Assembly: GCF_030286555.1 (NCBI RefSeq)
Contig: NZ_JASVWF010000007.1
Span: forward strand, 62,001-126,000
From: Actinomycetospora termitidis
GTDB lineage: Bacteria; Actinomycetota; Actinomycetes; Mycobacteriales; Pseudonocardiaceae
Length of the DNA: 64,000 nucleotides
Direction: 5' to 3'
This document shows positions 7,966 to 17,102 of the stretch, in pieces; position 1 is the stretch's first letter, and every line of letters begins with the position of its first letter. Made by a program: the position numbers and the translations under genes. The notes beneath the pieces were generated by a model. That model was not told where the DNA came from, ran no database searches, and worked only from the letters and a program-made list of their open reading frames with translations.

Positions 7966-9795
7966 ATGACCGCGCTGCCGCTCGAACCGACCGTTGCCTC
8001 TGCGGCACCGGTCGAGCTCGAGCCGTCCGCGGTGCCCGGTGAGCTCGCGGAGGACGAGCTGCGGGCGGCGTTCGCCGCCGAGAACCGCGCCGCGTGGACG
8101 AAGCTGCGGTGGCTGCGGGAGGCGTGTCGCTCGCGGGCGGGGACGACGGTCCGTGAGACCGGTCGGGACGACGGGGCGGTGGCCGCGGCCGCGCTGGGGT
8201 GGTCGGCGTCCATGGCCGGAGCGCGGCTGGAACTTGCCGACGGCGTTCTCGAGCGGCTGCCCGCTCTCGGTGAGGCGATGGCCTCCGGCGCCCTGGAGCC
8301 GACGAAGGCGTGGTTGTTCGTCTCGACCCTGCGCGAGCTCGACCGAGACCGGGCGGTCGCGGTGGTCGATCGGCTGCTCGCCCGAGCACCGCGCACCCCG
8401 CACCAGAAGCTGCGCGAGATGATCGAGGTCGCCGCCGCGGAGATCGATCCCGACTGGGACGAGGCGCGCCGAGCTGCGGCGATCGCCCGCGCACGCGTGC
8501 TGGCGCGGATCGGGCCCTCGGGGGCGGCCGAGCTGTCCGGTCTCGACCTGCCCTGGGAGGCTGCGAAGGACGCCTACGACCACCTCGTCGCGGTCGCCGA
8601 CGCGGTCCTGGTCGGGCTCCGCGCCGCGAACGTCGACATGAGCGAGGGCGTGGTGCAGGCGCACGTGTTCGTCCGGCTGCTCGGCCGCGATCATCTCGGC
8701 CACGGCGATCCCGACCTGGTCGCCCGCCTGGCCGCGGAACTCCTCGCCGGAGAACCTGCCGCTGGCGGCCCGGACGACGGTGGCCCGGACGACGGTGGCC
8801 CGGATGACGGTGGCCCGGAGGACGGTGGCCCGGACGATGACGGCGCGGACGATGACGGCCCGGGCGATCCGGGTCGGTCCCACGCTCTCGGGTCGAGGCT
8901 GCCGTTCCGTCGACGGGTTGCCGTCCGGTTGGGCCTCCCGACCCTGCTCAGGCTCGACCGTCGCCCCGCCGAGGTGCCGGGCTGGGGTGTCGTCGCCGCT
9001 CCGACCGGTCGCGCGCTCGCCCTGCGGCGGCGGGCGGCCCGATGGCGCCTGCACCTCTACGACCGCACCACCGGGTTCCTCGAACACTCCCTGCTCGTCG
9101 GGCCACCCGGCGACGGGCTCAGCGCGCCCGACGACCCGCACCGCGCCCAGATCGTCGAACTCGTGGCCTTCACCGACGAACTCGACGCCCTCGTTCCCGC
9201 GGAGGCGCTGCACGGCGACCTCGTCGCGTCCGCCCAGGCTGCGCTGGCGCACGCCCGCGCCCATCCCGAGCGGCACCCGGCCCGCAGTGACCGCGACGCC
9301 GACCGCCGGTTCCCCGGCGCCGACCTCGACGACTGGGTCCGAGCCCGGGACCGGACGTGTCGATTCCCCGGCTGCTCACGGCCGGCCTACGGCGCCGACC
9401 TCGACCACACCGTCGCGGTGACGGACGACGGTCTCACGCTCCCGGACAACCTCGGGCCGCTGTGCCGACGGCACCACCGGCTCAAGCACACACCGGCCGC
9501 CGGGTGGGTCCTCGAGCAACCCGACGCCGGGCACTTCGTCTGGACCAGCCCCAACGGCACCCGCCACGAGGTGCGGCCCGAACCCTTCGAGCCCGTCATC
9601 GAGATCCCTGCGGCGACCGGACCCGCCCTGCCCCTCTCGGCGTTCGGCCCGCCCCGTGACACCACGCCCTGGAAGCCCCGTCGCAACCGCTACGGCCACG
9701 TCACGAGTGCGGCGCGCGCGACGGTCGTGGCCATCCGGGCCATCGACCGGAACCGCCGGCCACCTCCACCCGCGGACGACGACCCGCCCTTCTGA
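7966..9795 (+). CDS. DUF222 / HNH endonuclease (13E12 repeat family)
   Basis: The 609-residue protein has an N-terminal alpha-helical DUF222 domain. A C-terminal HNH nuclease follows near residues 463-507, with CRFPGCSRPAYG, the active-site DLDH, and LCRRHHRLKH. This is the architecture of the actinobacterial 13E12 family, usually present in many copies per genome. Between the domains (about residues 267-301) lies an acidic Gly-Pro-Asp linker made of 15-bp tandem repeats. The perfect SOS box at 7940-7955 suggests damage-inducible expression, as reported for mycobacterial members. The biological role (DNA repair or a selfish nuclease) is not settled for the family. Confidence 0.92.
   Translation: MTALPLEPTVASAAPVELEPSAVPGELAEDELRAAFAAENRAAWTKLRWLREACRSRAGTTVRETGRDDGAVAAAALGWSASMAGARLELADGVLERLPALGEAMASGALEPTKAWLFVSTLRELDRDRAVAVVDRLLARAPRTPHQKLREMIEVAAAEIDPDWDEARRAAAIARARVLARIGPSGAAELSGLDLPWEAAKDAYDHLVAVADAVLVGLRAANVDMSEGVVQAHVFVRLLGRDHLGHGDPDLVARLAAELLAGEPAAGGPDDGGPDDGGPDDGGPEDGGPDDDGADDDGPGDPGRSHALGSRLPFRRRVAVRLGLPTLLRLDRRPAEVPGWGVVAAPTGRALALRRRAARWRLHLYDRTTGFLEHSLLVGPPGDGLSAPDDPHRAQIVELVAFTDELDALVPAEALHGDLVASAQAALAHARAHPERHPARSDRDADRRFPGADLDDWVRARDRTCRFPGCSRPAYGADLDHTVAVTDDGLTLPDNLGPLCRRHHRLKHTPAAGWVLEQPDAGHFVWTSPNGTRHEVRPEPFEPVIEIPAATGPALPLSAFGPPRDTTPWKPRRNRYGHVTSAARATVVAIRAIDRNRRPPPPADDDPPF
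8767..8868 (+). repeat. 15-bp coding tandem repeat (GPDDG units)
   Basis: Four units close to GGCCCGGACGACGGT run from 8767 to 8826. Degenerate units continue to about 8868. They encode the linker between the DUF222 and HNH domains. Copy number probably varies between strains by slippage without shifting the frame (inference). Confidence 0.8.
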
Positions 9796-9805
9796 CGCCC
9801 CGGCC

Positions 9806-10339
9806 TCACGGGCGCGCAGCGCACACCACGAGGTCCAGCAGCCGGGCCGTGCGGGCGCGGTCGTCGACGTCCTGCATCGTCACGAACGTCCCCACCAGCA
9901 GGGTCACCAGGTCGTCCGGCTCGATGCCGGGGCGCAGGGAACCGTCGGCCGCGCCCGCCGTCAGGAAGGTCCCGACGGCGGCGTCGACCGACTCGCGCGT
10001 GCGCAGCGACGCGAGCGACCCGTCCGCGACCATCGCGCGGAACGTGTCGGCCATGCCGCGCTTGGTGAGGACGAACTCGGCGTAGCGGTCCAGCCAGGCG
10101 CGGAAGCCGGTCGCTGCGTCGGGCCGGATGTCCAGGTCGCGGCACAGGGCCTCGAGCTCGTTGCGGTACACCGCCTCGACGAGCGTCTCGCGGGTCGGGA
10201 AGTGCCGGTAGAGCGTGCCGATCCCGACGCCGGCGTCGCGCGCGACCTTCTCCAGCGTCACCTCGCCGCCCGCGGCGAAGGCGTCCGCGGCGGCGTCGAG
10301 CAGGCGGGCGCGGTTACGGGCGGCATCGGCGCGCGGCAT
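9806..10339 (-). CDS. TetR family transcriptional regulator
   Basis: The 177-residue repressor has the TetR N-terminal HTH (VTLEKVARDAGVGIGTLYRH, residues 27-46) and a helical ligand domain. It is divergent from an aldo/keto reductase gene, with 85 bp between the starts. Two similar dyads in that gap are candidate operators. It most likely represses the reductase/hydrolase pair and itself. The ligand is unknown. Confidence 0.92.
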   Translation of the reverse strand: MPRADAARNRARLLDAAADAFAAGGEVTLEKVARDAGVGIGTLYRHFPTRETLVEAVYRNELEALCRDLDIRPDAATGFRAWLDRYAEFVLTKRGMADTFRAMVADGSLASLRTRESVDAAVGTFLTAGAADGSLRPGIEPDDLVTLLVGTFVTMQDVDDRARTARLLDLVVCAARP

Positions 10340-10343
10340 AAGT

Positions 10344-10398
10344 GGAGGTGCCTCCGTTTCGGGTGTAGCGTCGTCGGCAGAACCGGAGGCTACTCCGG
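10344..10398. promoter_or_regulatory. Two related dyads between tetR and the aldo/keto reductase gene
   Basis: GGAGGTGCCTCC (10344-10355) and CCGGAGGCTACTCCGG (10383-10398) share the pattern GGAG-N4-CTCC and flank the divergent start sites. They are candidate TetR operators by position and symmetry only. Confidence 0.5.
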
Positions 10399-10424
10399 AT
10401 CACCGACGAACGAGGGGTGGAGCC

Positions 10425-11282
10425 ATGCGTCCCGGAGGCACCGCGAAGCTGGGGGAGCACGAGGTCGCGCGCGTCGGGTACGGCGCGATGCAACTGCGCG
10501 AGGAGGGACCGGACGACGAGCCCGTCGCCGTCCTGCGCCGCGCCCGCGAGCTGGGCGTGGACCACGTCGACACCGCCGAGTTCTACGGCGACGGCGTGGT
10601 CAACCGCCGGATCCGGGCCGCGCTCGCGCCGTACGAGGACGTCGTGATCGCCACCAAGGTCGGTGCCGAACCCGCCGACGGGGAGATCCCGCTGCGCTTG
10701 GCCCAACAGCCCGAGCAGCTGCGCGCGCAGGTCGAGGCGAACCTGCGCTCGCTGGGCGCGGAGCGGCTCGACGTCGTCAACCTCCGCCGCGCCGACGCCC
10801 CGCCCGGGCTCGTGGCCGAGGGCGACCAGGTCGTCGACCTGGACGACCAGCTCGCCGTCATGACCGCCCTGCGCGACGAGGGCAAGATCGGTGCGATCGG
10901 TCTCTCGCACGTGTCCGCGGAGCAGCTGCGGCACGCGCTGCCGGTCGGTGTCGTCTGCGTGCAGAACGCGTACTCCCTGGTGGACCGGTCGTCCGAGCCG
11001 GTGCTCGACCTCTGCCGTGAGCACGGCATCGCCTGGGTGCCCTACTTCCCGCTCGGGAGCGCCTTTCCGGGGCAGACCCATGTCGCGACGCTTCCCGCCG
11101 TCCGGACGGTCGCCGAACGCACCGGCGCCACGGCGTCCCAGGTCGGGCTCGCGTGGGTGCTGTCGCGCTCGCCGGAGTCGATGGTCATCCCGGGGACGCG
11201 CTCGGTCGCCCACCTCGAGGAGAACGTCGGCGCGGGGTCGGTCTCGCTCTCCGCGGCGGACCTCGCTTCACTGGAGGCATGA
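10425..11282 (+). CDS. Aldo/keto reductase family oxidoreductase
   Basis: The 285-residue protein has the AKR (beta/alpha)8 pattern. ELGVDHVDTAEFYGDG holds the catalytic Asp and Tyr, VIATKVG the Lys, and VIPGTRSVAHLEENV the C-terminal NADPH-binding part. The usual His-containing stretch reads VVNLRRAD here instead of a canonical histidine motif, so catalytic efficiency or substrate may differ. The ATG at 10425 is preceded by GAGGGGTGG. The stop overlaps the next start (ATGA). Family members reduce aldehydes and ketones or help remove reactive carbonyls. Confidence 0.88.
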   Translation: MRPGGTAKLGEHEVARVGYGAMQLREEGPDDEPVAVLRRARELGVDHVDTAEFYGDGVVNRRIRAALAPYEDVVIATKVGAEPADGEIPLRLAQQPEQLRAQVEANLRSLGAERLDVVNLRRADAPPGLVAEGDQVVDLDDQLAVMTALRDEGKIGAIGLSHVSAEQLRHALPVGVVCVQNAYSLVDRSSEPVLDLCREHGIAWVPYFPLGSAFPGQTHVATLPAVRTVAERTGATASQVGLAWVLSRSPESMVIPGTRSVAHLEENVGAGSVSLSAADLASLEA

Positions 11283-12001
11283 CGACGTTCGTCCTGGTCC
11301 CCGGCGCCGGGGGCGACCACCGGTACTGGATGCGCCTCGCGCCGCTGCTGGTCGAGGCCGGCCACGAGGCGGTCGCGGTCGACCTCCCCGCACAGGACGA
11401 GGACGCCGACCTCGGCACCTACGTCGACACGGTCGCGGCGGCCGTGGGGGAGCGCGACGAGCCCGTCGTGCTCGTCGCGCAGTCGCTGGGGGCGTTCACG
11501 GCGCCGTTGGCCGCCTCCCGGTTCCCGACGGCAGGTGTGGTGCTGCTGGCACCGATGATCCCGGCGCCCGGGGAGACCGCGGGAGCGTGGTGGGACGCGA
11601 CCGGGCACGTCGGCGCGGTCCGCGAGTTCGCCGCGGCCGAGGGGCTGGACCCGGACGTCCTGCTCCCCGGCCCGTCGTTCGACCCGCACGTGACCTTCTT
11701 CCACGACCTCCCGCCGGACGTCCTCGCCGACCTGCTCTCCGGCGAGGAGCGGGACCAGGCGGGCGGGGTGTTCGGCGCGCCGAACCCGCTCGAGCGCTGG
11801 CCCGACGTCCCGACCCGCGTGCTCGCCGCCCGCCACGACCGCCTCTTCCCGCTCCCGTTCGTGACGCGGCTGGCCCACGAGCGGCTCGGGATCGAGGCCG
11901 AGGTGGTCGAGGGCGGGCACCTCGTGGCGCTGGCGAACCCGGCCGGCGTGCGTGATGCGCTCGTGAGTAGCCGTACTCACGAGGGCGGTCGACGCCTGTG
12001 A
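11279..12001 (+). CDS. Alpha/beta hydrolase fold protein
   Basis: The 240-residue protein begins FVLVPGAGGDHRYW (oxyanion region). The nucleophile elbow is AQSLGA, with Ala replacing the first Gly of GxSxG, followed by a plausible acid (AARHDRLFP) and His (EGGHLVAL). The AQSxG variant is common in the salicylate-esterase-like subgroup. It overlaps the aldo/keto reductase stop by four bases, so the two are co-expressed, probably under the TetR regulator. The substrate is unknown. Confidence 0.85.
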   Translation: MTTFVLVPGAGGDHRYWMRLAPLLVEAGHEAVAVDLPAQDEDADLGTYVDTVAAAVGERDEPVVLVAQSLGAFTAPLAASRFPTAGVVLLAPMIPAPGETAGAWWDATGHVGAVREFAAAEGLDPDVLLPGPSFDPHVTFFHDLPPDVLADLLSGEERDQAGGVFGAPNPLERWPDVPTRVLAARHDRLFPLPFVTRLAHERLGIEAEVVEGGHLVALANPAGVRDALVSSRTHEGGRRL

Positions 12002-12005
12002 CACG

Positions 12006-12773
12006 GTGGCCCCCGTGTCTTCCTCCGACGACATCGAGCGGGCCCGGGACCTGATCGCCGGCGCGCACCGCATCACCGTGCTGACCGGCGCCGGCGTCTC
12101 CACCGACTCGGGCATCCCCGACTTCCGCGGGCCGCAGGGGGTGTGGACGAAGAACCCGGCGGCCGAGCTGATCTGGAACTTCGACAACTACCGCGCCGAC
12201 CCCGAGGTCCGGCGGGCCGCGTGGCAGGACCGGGTCGAGCACCCGATGTTCACCGCCCGCCCGGGTCGGGCGCACGAGGCGCTGGCTGCTCTCGAGCGCT
12301 CCGGCAAGCTCGTCGCCCTGCTCACGCAGAACATCGACGAGCTGCACCAGGCGGCCGGCTCGTCGGCGGACTCGGTCGTCGAGCTGCACGGCACGAACCA
12401 CCACACGGTGTGCCTGACCTGCGGTGCCGTCGCGCCGATGGCCGACGCGCTGGAGCGGGTGCGCGCGGGCGACGACGACCCGGAGTGCGAGCGCTGCGGT
12501 GGCGTCCTCAAGGCGACGACGATCATGTTCGGCGAGATGCTCGACATGGACGTGCTCTCCCGGGCCCGGGACGCGGCGCTCGGCTGCGACCTCTTCCTCG
12601 CCGTCGGGACCTCGCTCGGCGTGCACCCGGCCGCCGGCCTGGTCGACCTCGCGTCGGCCGCCGGCGCGGACGTCGTCATCGTGAACGCGGAGCCGACCCC
12701 GTACGACCGCCTCGCCGCCGTCGTCCTGCGCGACGGCATCTCCGAGGTCCTGCCCGCGATCGTGCCGGGCTGA
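12006..12773 (+). CDS. Sirtuin NAD-dependent protein deacylase
   Basis: The 255-residue protein shows all Sir2 hallmarks: GAGVSTDSGIPDFRG for NAD binding, TQNIDELHQAAG, the catalytic His in ELHG, and a Zn site of two CxxC pairs (CLTC, CERC). It removes acetyl or other acyl groups from lysines using NAD+. A GTG at 12006 is used here; the GTG at 12015 is an alternative. The stop overlaps the ATG of the YihY gene (TGATG). No functional link between the two is known. Confidence 0.93.
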   Translation: MAPVSSSDDIERARDLIAGAHRITVLTGAGVSTDSGIPDFRGPQGVWTKNPAAELIWNFDNYRADPEVRRAAWQDRVEHPMFTARPGRAHEALAALERSGKLVALLTQNIDELHQAAGSSADSVVELHGTNHHTVCLTCGAVAPMADALERVRAGDDDPECERCGGVLKATTIMFGEMLDMDVLSRARDAALGCDLFLAVGTSLGVHPAAGLVDLASAAGADVVIVNAEPTPYDRLAAVVLRDGISEVLPAIVPG

Positions 12774-13729
12774 TGGGCCGGTTCGGGCGGTGGCGACGGC
12801 GGGTCGCGGAGTCCGCCGAGGTCCGTCGGCTCGTGCGGACGCTGGCGCACTACCGCGACCGCGACGGCAACCACCACGCGGCCGCGCTCACCTTCTTCAC
12901 CCTGCTCGCGCTGGTCCCGCTGCTGATGCTGGCGGTGTCCGTGGCCGGGTTCGTGCTCGCGGCCGACGCCGAGGTCCTTGCCCAGCTCGACGCGGCCCTC
13001 GCGCTCGCCCTGCCCGTCGGCGCGTCGGGCGCGGTCGGCAGGGTGGTGCACATCGTGGTCGCGGAGCGCGGGAGTCTCGGCGTCGTCGCGCTCGCGGTCG
13101 CCCTGTTCTCCGGCTGGAGCTGGATCTCGCACGTCCGCGACTCGGTGACCGCGGTGCTCGGCCAGCCCCGACCGCGGGGCCGGCTGCTGCGCACCGTCGC
13201 GTCCGACGTGCTGACCCTGCTGGGGATCGGCCTCGCGCTGGTCCTGTCGTTCACGTCCGCGGCGCTCACCGGGCGGATCGGCACCCGGGTGCTGGACCTC
13301 GTCGGGCTCTCCGGCACCGTCGGTTCCCGCGTGTTCCTGACGGCGGGTTCGCTGGTGCTGGGGCTGCTGGCGAACTGGGTCGTGGTCGGGTGGTGCCTCG
13401 CGAAGCTGCCGCGGGCCCGGCGCCCGATCGGCGAGGTGCTCGTGCCGGCGGCGGTCGGCGCCCTCGGGCTGGCCCTGCTCCAGCAGCTCGGCGGGCTGTA
13501 CCTGGCGCTGATCGTGCACTCGCCCGCCGTCGCGACCCTGGGCGCGCTGGTCGGCCTGCTGCTGTTCGTCTACACGCTCATGCGGTGGCTGCTGCTCGTG
13601 ACGGTGTGGAGCGCGACCTCGGCGGGGGAGACGGAGCCGCTCGCGGTCGGTGGCGTGCGGACGGCGAGCGGGACGCTGGCGGTCGGCGCGTCCGCGGGCA
13701 GCGTCGTCCGGGTGTTCACGGGCCGGTAG
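12773..13729 (+). CDS. YihY/BrkB family inner-membrane protein
   Basis: The 318-residue integral membrane protein has about six hydrophobic segments, the first at LTFFTLLALVPLLMLAVSVAGF. It follows the YihY/virulence factor BrkB pattern, with a basic N-terminus and an HHAAALTFF entry motif. The family's function is unresolved; it has been misnamed RNase BN. It is translationally coupled to the sirtuin gene by a one-base overlap. Confidence 0.88.
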   Translation: MGRFGRWRRRVAESAEVRRLVRTLAHYRDRDGNHHAAALTFFTLLALVPLLMLAVSVAGFVLAADAEVLAQLDAALALALPVGASGAVGRVVHIVVAERGSLGVVALAVALFSGWSWISHVRDSVTAVLGQPRPRGRLLRTVASDVLTLLGIGLALVLSFTSAALTGRIGTRVLDLVGLSGTVGSRVFLTAGSLVLGLLANWVVVGWCLAKLPRARRPIGEVLVPAAVGALGLALLQQLGGLYLALIVHSPAVATLGALVGLLLFVYTLMRWLLLVTVWSATSAGETEPLAVGGVRTASGTLAVGASAGSVVRVFTGR

Positions 13730-13743
13730 ATCGCGGCCACACC

Positions 13744-13774
13744 TTGCGTTCGAGCGCGCTCGAAGGCATAGCGT
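13744..13774 (+). promoter_or_regulatory. Promoter with 16-bp palindrome before the molybdenum hydroxylase gene
   Basis: A -35-like TTGCGT (13744-13749) and a -10-like TAGCGT (13769-13774) bracket the perfect palindrome TTCGAGCGCGCTCGAA (13749-13764). The GTG start at 13782 is seven bases past the -10, so the transcript is probably leaderless. A repressor on the palindrome would block polymerase. The MarR protein at 16210 is a candidate (inference). Confidence 0.55.
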
Positions 13775-13781
13775 CACGGGC

Positions 13782-16163
13782 GTGCCAGGATCGATCCTCG
13801 GAACGTCCGTCCGCCGCGTCGAGGACCCGGAGCTGATCCGGGGCCACGCCACCTACGTCGACAACATCGTCCCGCCCGGAGCGCTGCACGTGGTGTTCGT
13901 GCGCTCCCCGCTCGCCCACGCCCGGCTGGAGTCGGTCGACGCCACGAAGGCCCGCGAGGCGCCCGGCGTCGTCGCGGTCCTCACCGGCGACGACCTGGCG
14001 GACGTGCCCGACCACCGCCCGTTCATGGTCCTCAACGACGCCTGCGCGCGGCCGCTGCTCGCCCGCGGCAAGGTGCGGTTCGTCGGCGACATGGTCGCCG
14101 CGGTCGTCGCCACCACCACCGCGGAGGCGGTCGACGCCGCCGAGCTCGTCGAGGTCGACTACGACCCGCTCGAGCCCGTCGTCGACCCCGAGGCCGCCCT
14201 CGCCGACGGCGCCCCGCTGCAGTTCGAGGACCTCGGCTCCAACCTCGCGGCCGGCTTCCGCGACCCCGACGACGTCCGTCCGCTCGACGGCGCCGATGTC
14301 GTCGTCCGCGCCCGCCTCGTCAACCAGCGCCTCGCCGTCGCGCCGATGGAGGGCAACTCCGTCACCGCGGCGCCCGGCGGTCCGGACGAGCCCCACGACA
14401 TCACCGTCCACGTCTCGACGCAGATGCCGCACGGCCTGCGCGGGCAGGTCGCGGAGCAGTGGGGCTGGGACCTCGAGCGGGTGCGGGTCGTCGCGCCGCA
14501 CGTCGGCGGCGGGTTCGGCGGCAAGGCCGGGATGGCGCCGGAGCACGCCGTCGTCATCGAGACCGCGCGGCGCCTCGGCCGGGTCGTGACCTGGACCGAG
14601 ACCCGCAGCGAGAACCTCACCGCGATGCCGCACGGCCGCGGGCAGGTGCAGTACGCCGAGCTGGGACTGCGCCGCGACGGGACGATCGTCGGTCTGCACG
14701 CCCGGGTCGTCGGGGACGCCGGGGCGTACGCCGGGTTCGGCGGCGCGCTCGCCCTCGGACCCACCCGCAACATGGCCCAGGGCGTCTACCGCATCCCGTC
14801 GATCGCCTACGACGCGGCCGCGGTCCTCACGACGACGACGCCGATGGGCGCCTTCCGCGGGGCCGGTCGCCCGGAGGCGGCGGCGATGCTCGAGCGGATG
14901 ATGGACCTGGCCGCGGCCGAGCTGGACCTCGACCCGGCCGAGATCCGGCGGCGCAACTTCCTCGCGCCGGAGGACTTCCCGCTGACCACGGTCACCGGCT
15001 CGCTGTACGACTCCGGCGAGTACGCCAAGGCGCTCGACAAGGCCCTCGAGCTCGCCGGGTACGACGAGCTGCGGGCCGAGCAGGCCCGCCGCCGGGACCG
15101 GGGGGACCGCGTCGTGCTCGGCGTCGGCCTCGCGGTCTACGTCGAGGTCACCGCGGGTGGCGGCGGCGCGGAGTACGGGAAGGTCTCGGTCGACGACGAC
15201 GGCGGCGCGACGGTCTCCGTCGGCACCTCCGCCCACGGCCAGGGCCACGCGACGTCGTTCGCGATGATCGTCACCGACCGGCTCGGCATCCCGATGGACC
15301 AGGTCCGGTTCGTGCAGTCGGACACCGCGGTCGTGCCACGCGGCGGCGGCACGGGCGGGTCCCGCTCGCTGCAGCTGGCCGGGTCGAGCGTGCTGGTCGC
15401 CGCGGACACCGTGCTGGAGCGGGCCCGCGAGGTGGTGGCGAGCGCGCTGGAGGCCTCGCCCGACGACGTCGTGGTCGACGACGACGGCCGGCTCGGCGTC
15501 GCCGGGGTCCCCGACCGCTCGATGTCCTGGCGCGAGGTCGCGGTCGCCGCCCACGAGCAGGGTGTCGAGCTCGCGGAGGTCCGCGACGAGTCGCAGCAGG
15601 GCGCGACCTACCCCTTCGGCGCGCACGTCAGCGTCGTCGAGGTCGACCTGGACACCGGCCGGGTCACGCCGGTCCGCCACGTCGCGGTCGACGACTGCGG
15701 GCGGGTGCTGAACCCGACCCTGGTCGCGGGCCAGCAGCACGGCGGGCTCGCCCAGGGGATCTCGCAGGCGCTGTGGGAGGGCTTCTCCTACGACGAGGAC
15801 GGCAACCCGACGACCGGCTCCTTCGCGGCCTACCTGCTGCCGACCGCCGCCGAGGTCCCGCCGTTCGAGGCCGCGACCACCGAGACCCCGACGCCCTACA
15901 ACCCGCTGGGCGCCAAGGGCATCGGCGAGGCGGCGACGGTCGGATCGACGCCGGCGGTGCAGAACGCCGTCGTGGACGCCCTGGCCCACCTCGGCGTGCG
16001 ACACGTCGACATGCCGCTGACCCCGGACCGGGTGTGGCGGACCGTGCGGGACGCCGAGGCGGGGACGGTCACGGACCCCTGGTCCGAGCCTCCGGCCTTC
16101 TTTGCGACGCTGCCGGTGCGCGGCTCGGCGGGCGACCCGGAGGCGGCGTCGGTGGACGTGTAG
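13782..16163 (+). CDS. Xanthine dehydrogenase / aerobic CO dehydrogenase-type molybdopterin large subunit
   Basis: The 793-residue protein is a full-length molybdenum hydroxylase large subunit. It carries GGGFGGK and, near the C-terminus, [16 protein letters not shown] for the molybdopterin cytidine cofactor. The active-site loop reads [11 protein letters not shown]. That is the form II / general hydroxylase type, so this is not a true (form I, AYxCSFR) CO dehydrogenase. No gene for the usual FAD (medium) or 2Fe-2S (small) subunit is adjacent. An XdhC-family maturation gene lies at 46378. Translation starts at a GTG seven bases after a -10-like box. It may share subunits encoded elsewhere. 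The substrate is unknown. Confidence 0.9.
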   Translation: MPGSILGTSVRRVEDPELIRGHATYVDNIVPPGALHVVFVRSPLAHARLESVDATKAREAPGVVAVLTGDDLADVPDHRPFMVLNDACARPLLARGKVRFVGDMVAAVVATTTAEAVDAAELVEVDYDPLEPVVDPEAALADGAPLQFEDLGSNLAAGFRDPDDVRPLDGADVVVRARLVNQRLAVAPMEGNSVTAAPGGPDEPHDITVHVSTQMPHGLRGQVAEQWGWDLERVRVVAPHVGGGFGGKAGMAPEHAVVIETARRLGRVVTWTETRSENLTAMPHGRGQVQYAELGLRRDGTIVGLHARVVGDAGAYAGFGGALALGPTRNMAQGVYRIPSIAYDAAAVLTTTTPMGAFRGAGRPEAAAMLERMMDLAAAELDLDPAEIRRRNFLAPEDFPLTTVTGSLYDSGEYAKALDKALELAGYDELRAEQARRRDRGDRVVLGVGLAVYVEVTAGGGGAEYGKVSVDDDGGATVSVGTSAHGQGHATSFAMIVTDRLGIPMDQVRFVQSDTAVVPRGGGTGGSRSLQLAGSSVLVAADTVLERAREVVASALEASPDDVVVDDDGRLGVAGVPDRSMSWREVAVAAHEQGVELAEVRDESQQGATYPFGAHVSVVEVDLDTGRVTPVRHVAVDDCGRVLNPTLVAGQQHGGLAQGISQALWEGFSYDEDGNPTTGSFAAYLLPTAAEVPPFEAATTETPTPYNPLGAKGIGEAATVGSTPAVQNAVVDALAHLGVRHVDMPLTPDRVWRTVRDAEAGTVTDPWSEPPAFFATLPVRGSAGDPEAASVDV

Positions 16164-16165
16164 TC

Positions 16166-16196
16166 CCGATCGGCCCCGGAGCACGGGGCCGATCGG
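16166..16196 (+). terminator. Hairpin terminator after the molybdenum hydroxylase gene
   Basis: A 12-bp perfect stem (16166-16177 with 16185-16196, CCGATCGGCCCC arm) with a 7-base loop begins two bases after the stop codon. No U-tract follows, as is common for high-GC actinobacterial terminators. Confidence 0.7.
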
Positions 16197-16209
16197 TCAC
16201 GCTGTCGTC

Positions 16210-16770
16210 GTGGACGGACGGGAGCGCGGCGAGCTGGAGCGGGTGCGGCGTGCCGCGGGCGACGAGCTCGCCGCGCTGGTCCTCGACGACGTCGTGCCGC
16301 TGGTGAACCGCCTCCGGTTGCTCGCCGCGGGGCGCCTGGGGTTGACGGTGCACGAACTGGCCTGCCTCGAGTACCTGCGCGTGGCCGGACCGCTGACGAC
16401 GGACCTGCTCGCCGACCGCACCGGTCTGACGCGCGGCGCGCTGTCCAAGCTGTTGCGTCGCCTGGAGCGTGAGGGTCACCTCGAACGCGCGCCCGACCCG
16501 CACCACCTGCAGCGGTTCGTCGTGACCCTCGTGCCGCACCAGCAGCGTGACGACGAGGACGACCGGCTCCGGTTCCTCGTCCGCCGGGCGATGAAGAGCG
16601 CCGCGGGCCACGCCCGGCTGGAGCGGCGGTCGGCCCTGGCCGACACGGTCGGTCTCGTGCGGATCCTCGTCGACGCCCTGCACGAGGCGACCCTGGGCGC
16701 CCGGATGTCGTTACGGGCTCGGCGCCTGCACGCCCAGCGGCTCCGGCAGCCACCGCCCGTACTCGACTGA
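16210..16770 (+). CDS. MarR family transcriptional regulator
   Basis: Reading from the GTG at 16210 gives 186 residues with a winged HTH typical of MarR proteins: [20 protein letters not shown], then [20 protein letters not shown] as the recognition helix, and a basic wing. It lies just past the terminator of the molybdenum hydroxylase gene on the same strand. It could bind the palindrome in that gene's promoter. The start is chosen because no in-frame ATG fits and the upstream bases belong to the terminator stem. Confidence 0.85.
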   Translation: MDGRERGELERVRRAAGDELAALVLDDVVPLVNRLRLLAAGRLGLTVHELACLEYLRVAGPLTTDLLADRTGLTRGALSKLLRRLEREGHLERAPDPHHLQRFVVTLVPHQQRDDEDDRLRFLVRRAMKSAAGHARLERRSALADTVGLVRILVDALHEATLGARMSLRARRLHAQRLRQPPPVLD

Positions 16771-16811
16771 CGCACGATCGTCGCGCGGCGTGACCCCGAG
16801 CCTCGGACCAT

Positions 16812-17063
16812 GCCGGACATCCGAGTCCGGCGGAAGCGGTTCTCGGGGGCGACCCGGGCGGGAGGCGGCGCCGGGAGATCGCACCGGGAAAGCGATTCCG
16901 ACGGAAGCGGTCTTGCACGGCGTCGTGTGGTCAGGCCGTCATGGCCGATGGCGTGCCGGAGATCCGCGTCCAGCGGAAGCGGTTCCTCGGTGTGTGCGAC
17001 GGCAGGCGCGAGCGTCGCCGGGTGTGCCCGAGAACCGCTTCCGGTGGAATCGCTTCTCGGGCA
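16812..17063. repeat. Intergenic cluster of four palindromic repeats (GGAAGCGGTTCTCGG type)
   Basis: The 332-bp gap between marR and the luxR-type gene contains no credible gene. It holds three direct copies around 16812-16849, 16883-16920 and 16953-16994, and one inverted copy at 17022-17063. They share GGAAGCGGTTCTCGG, with partner arms such as CCGAGAAGCGATTCC. Each copy is itself a partial palindrome. The last forms TGCCCGAGAA...TTCTCGGGCA. Confidence 0.75.
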
Positions 17064-17102
17064 CGGTCGCAGGCCCGAGGTCGCGCTCCGTGGCCGCGAT
17101 CG

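Noticed and set aside
13782-16163. Aerobic carbon monoxide dehydrogenase large subunit (CoxL)
   Set aside because: The active-site loop is GAFRGAGR, not the form I AYxCSFR signature, and coxM/coxS are absent nearby.
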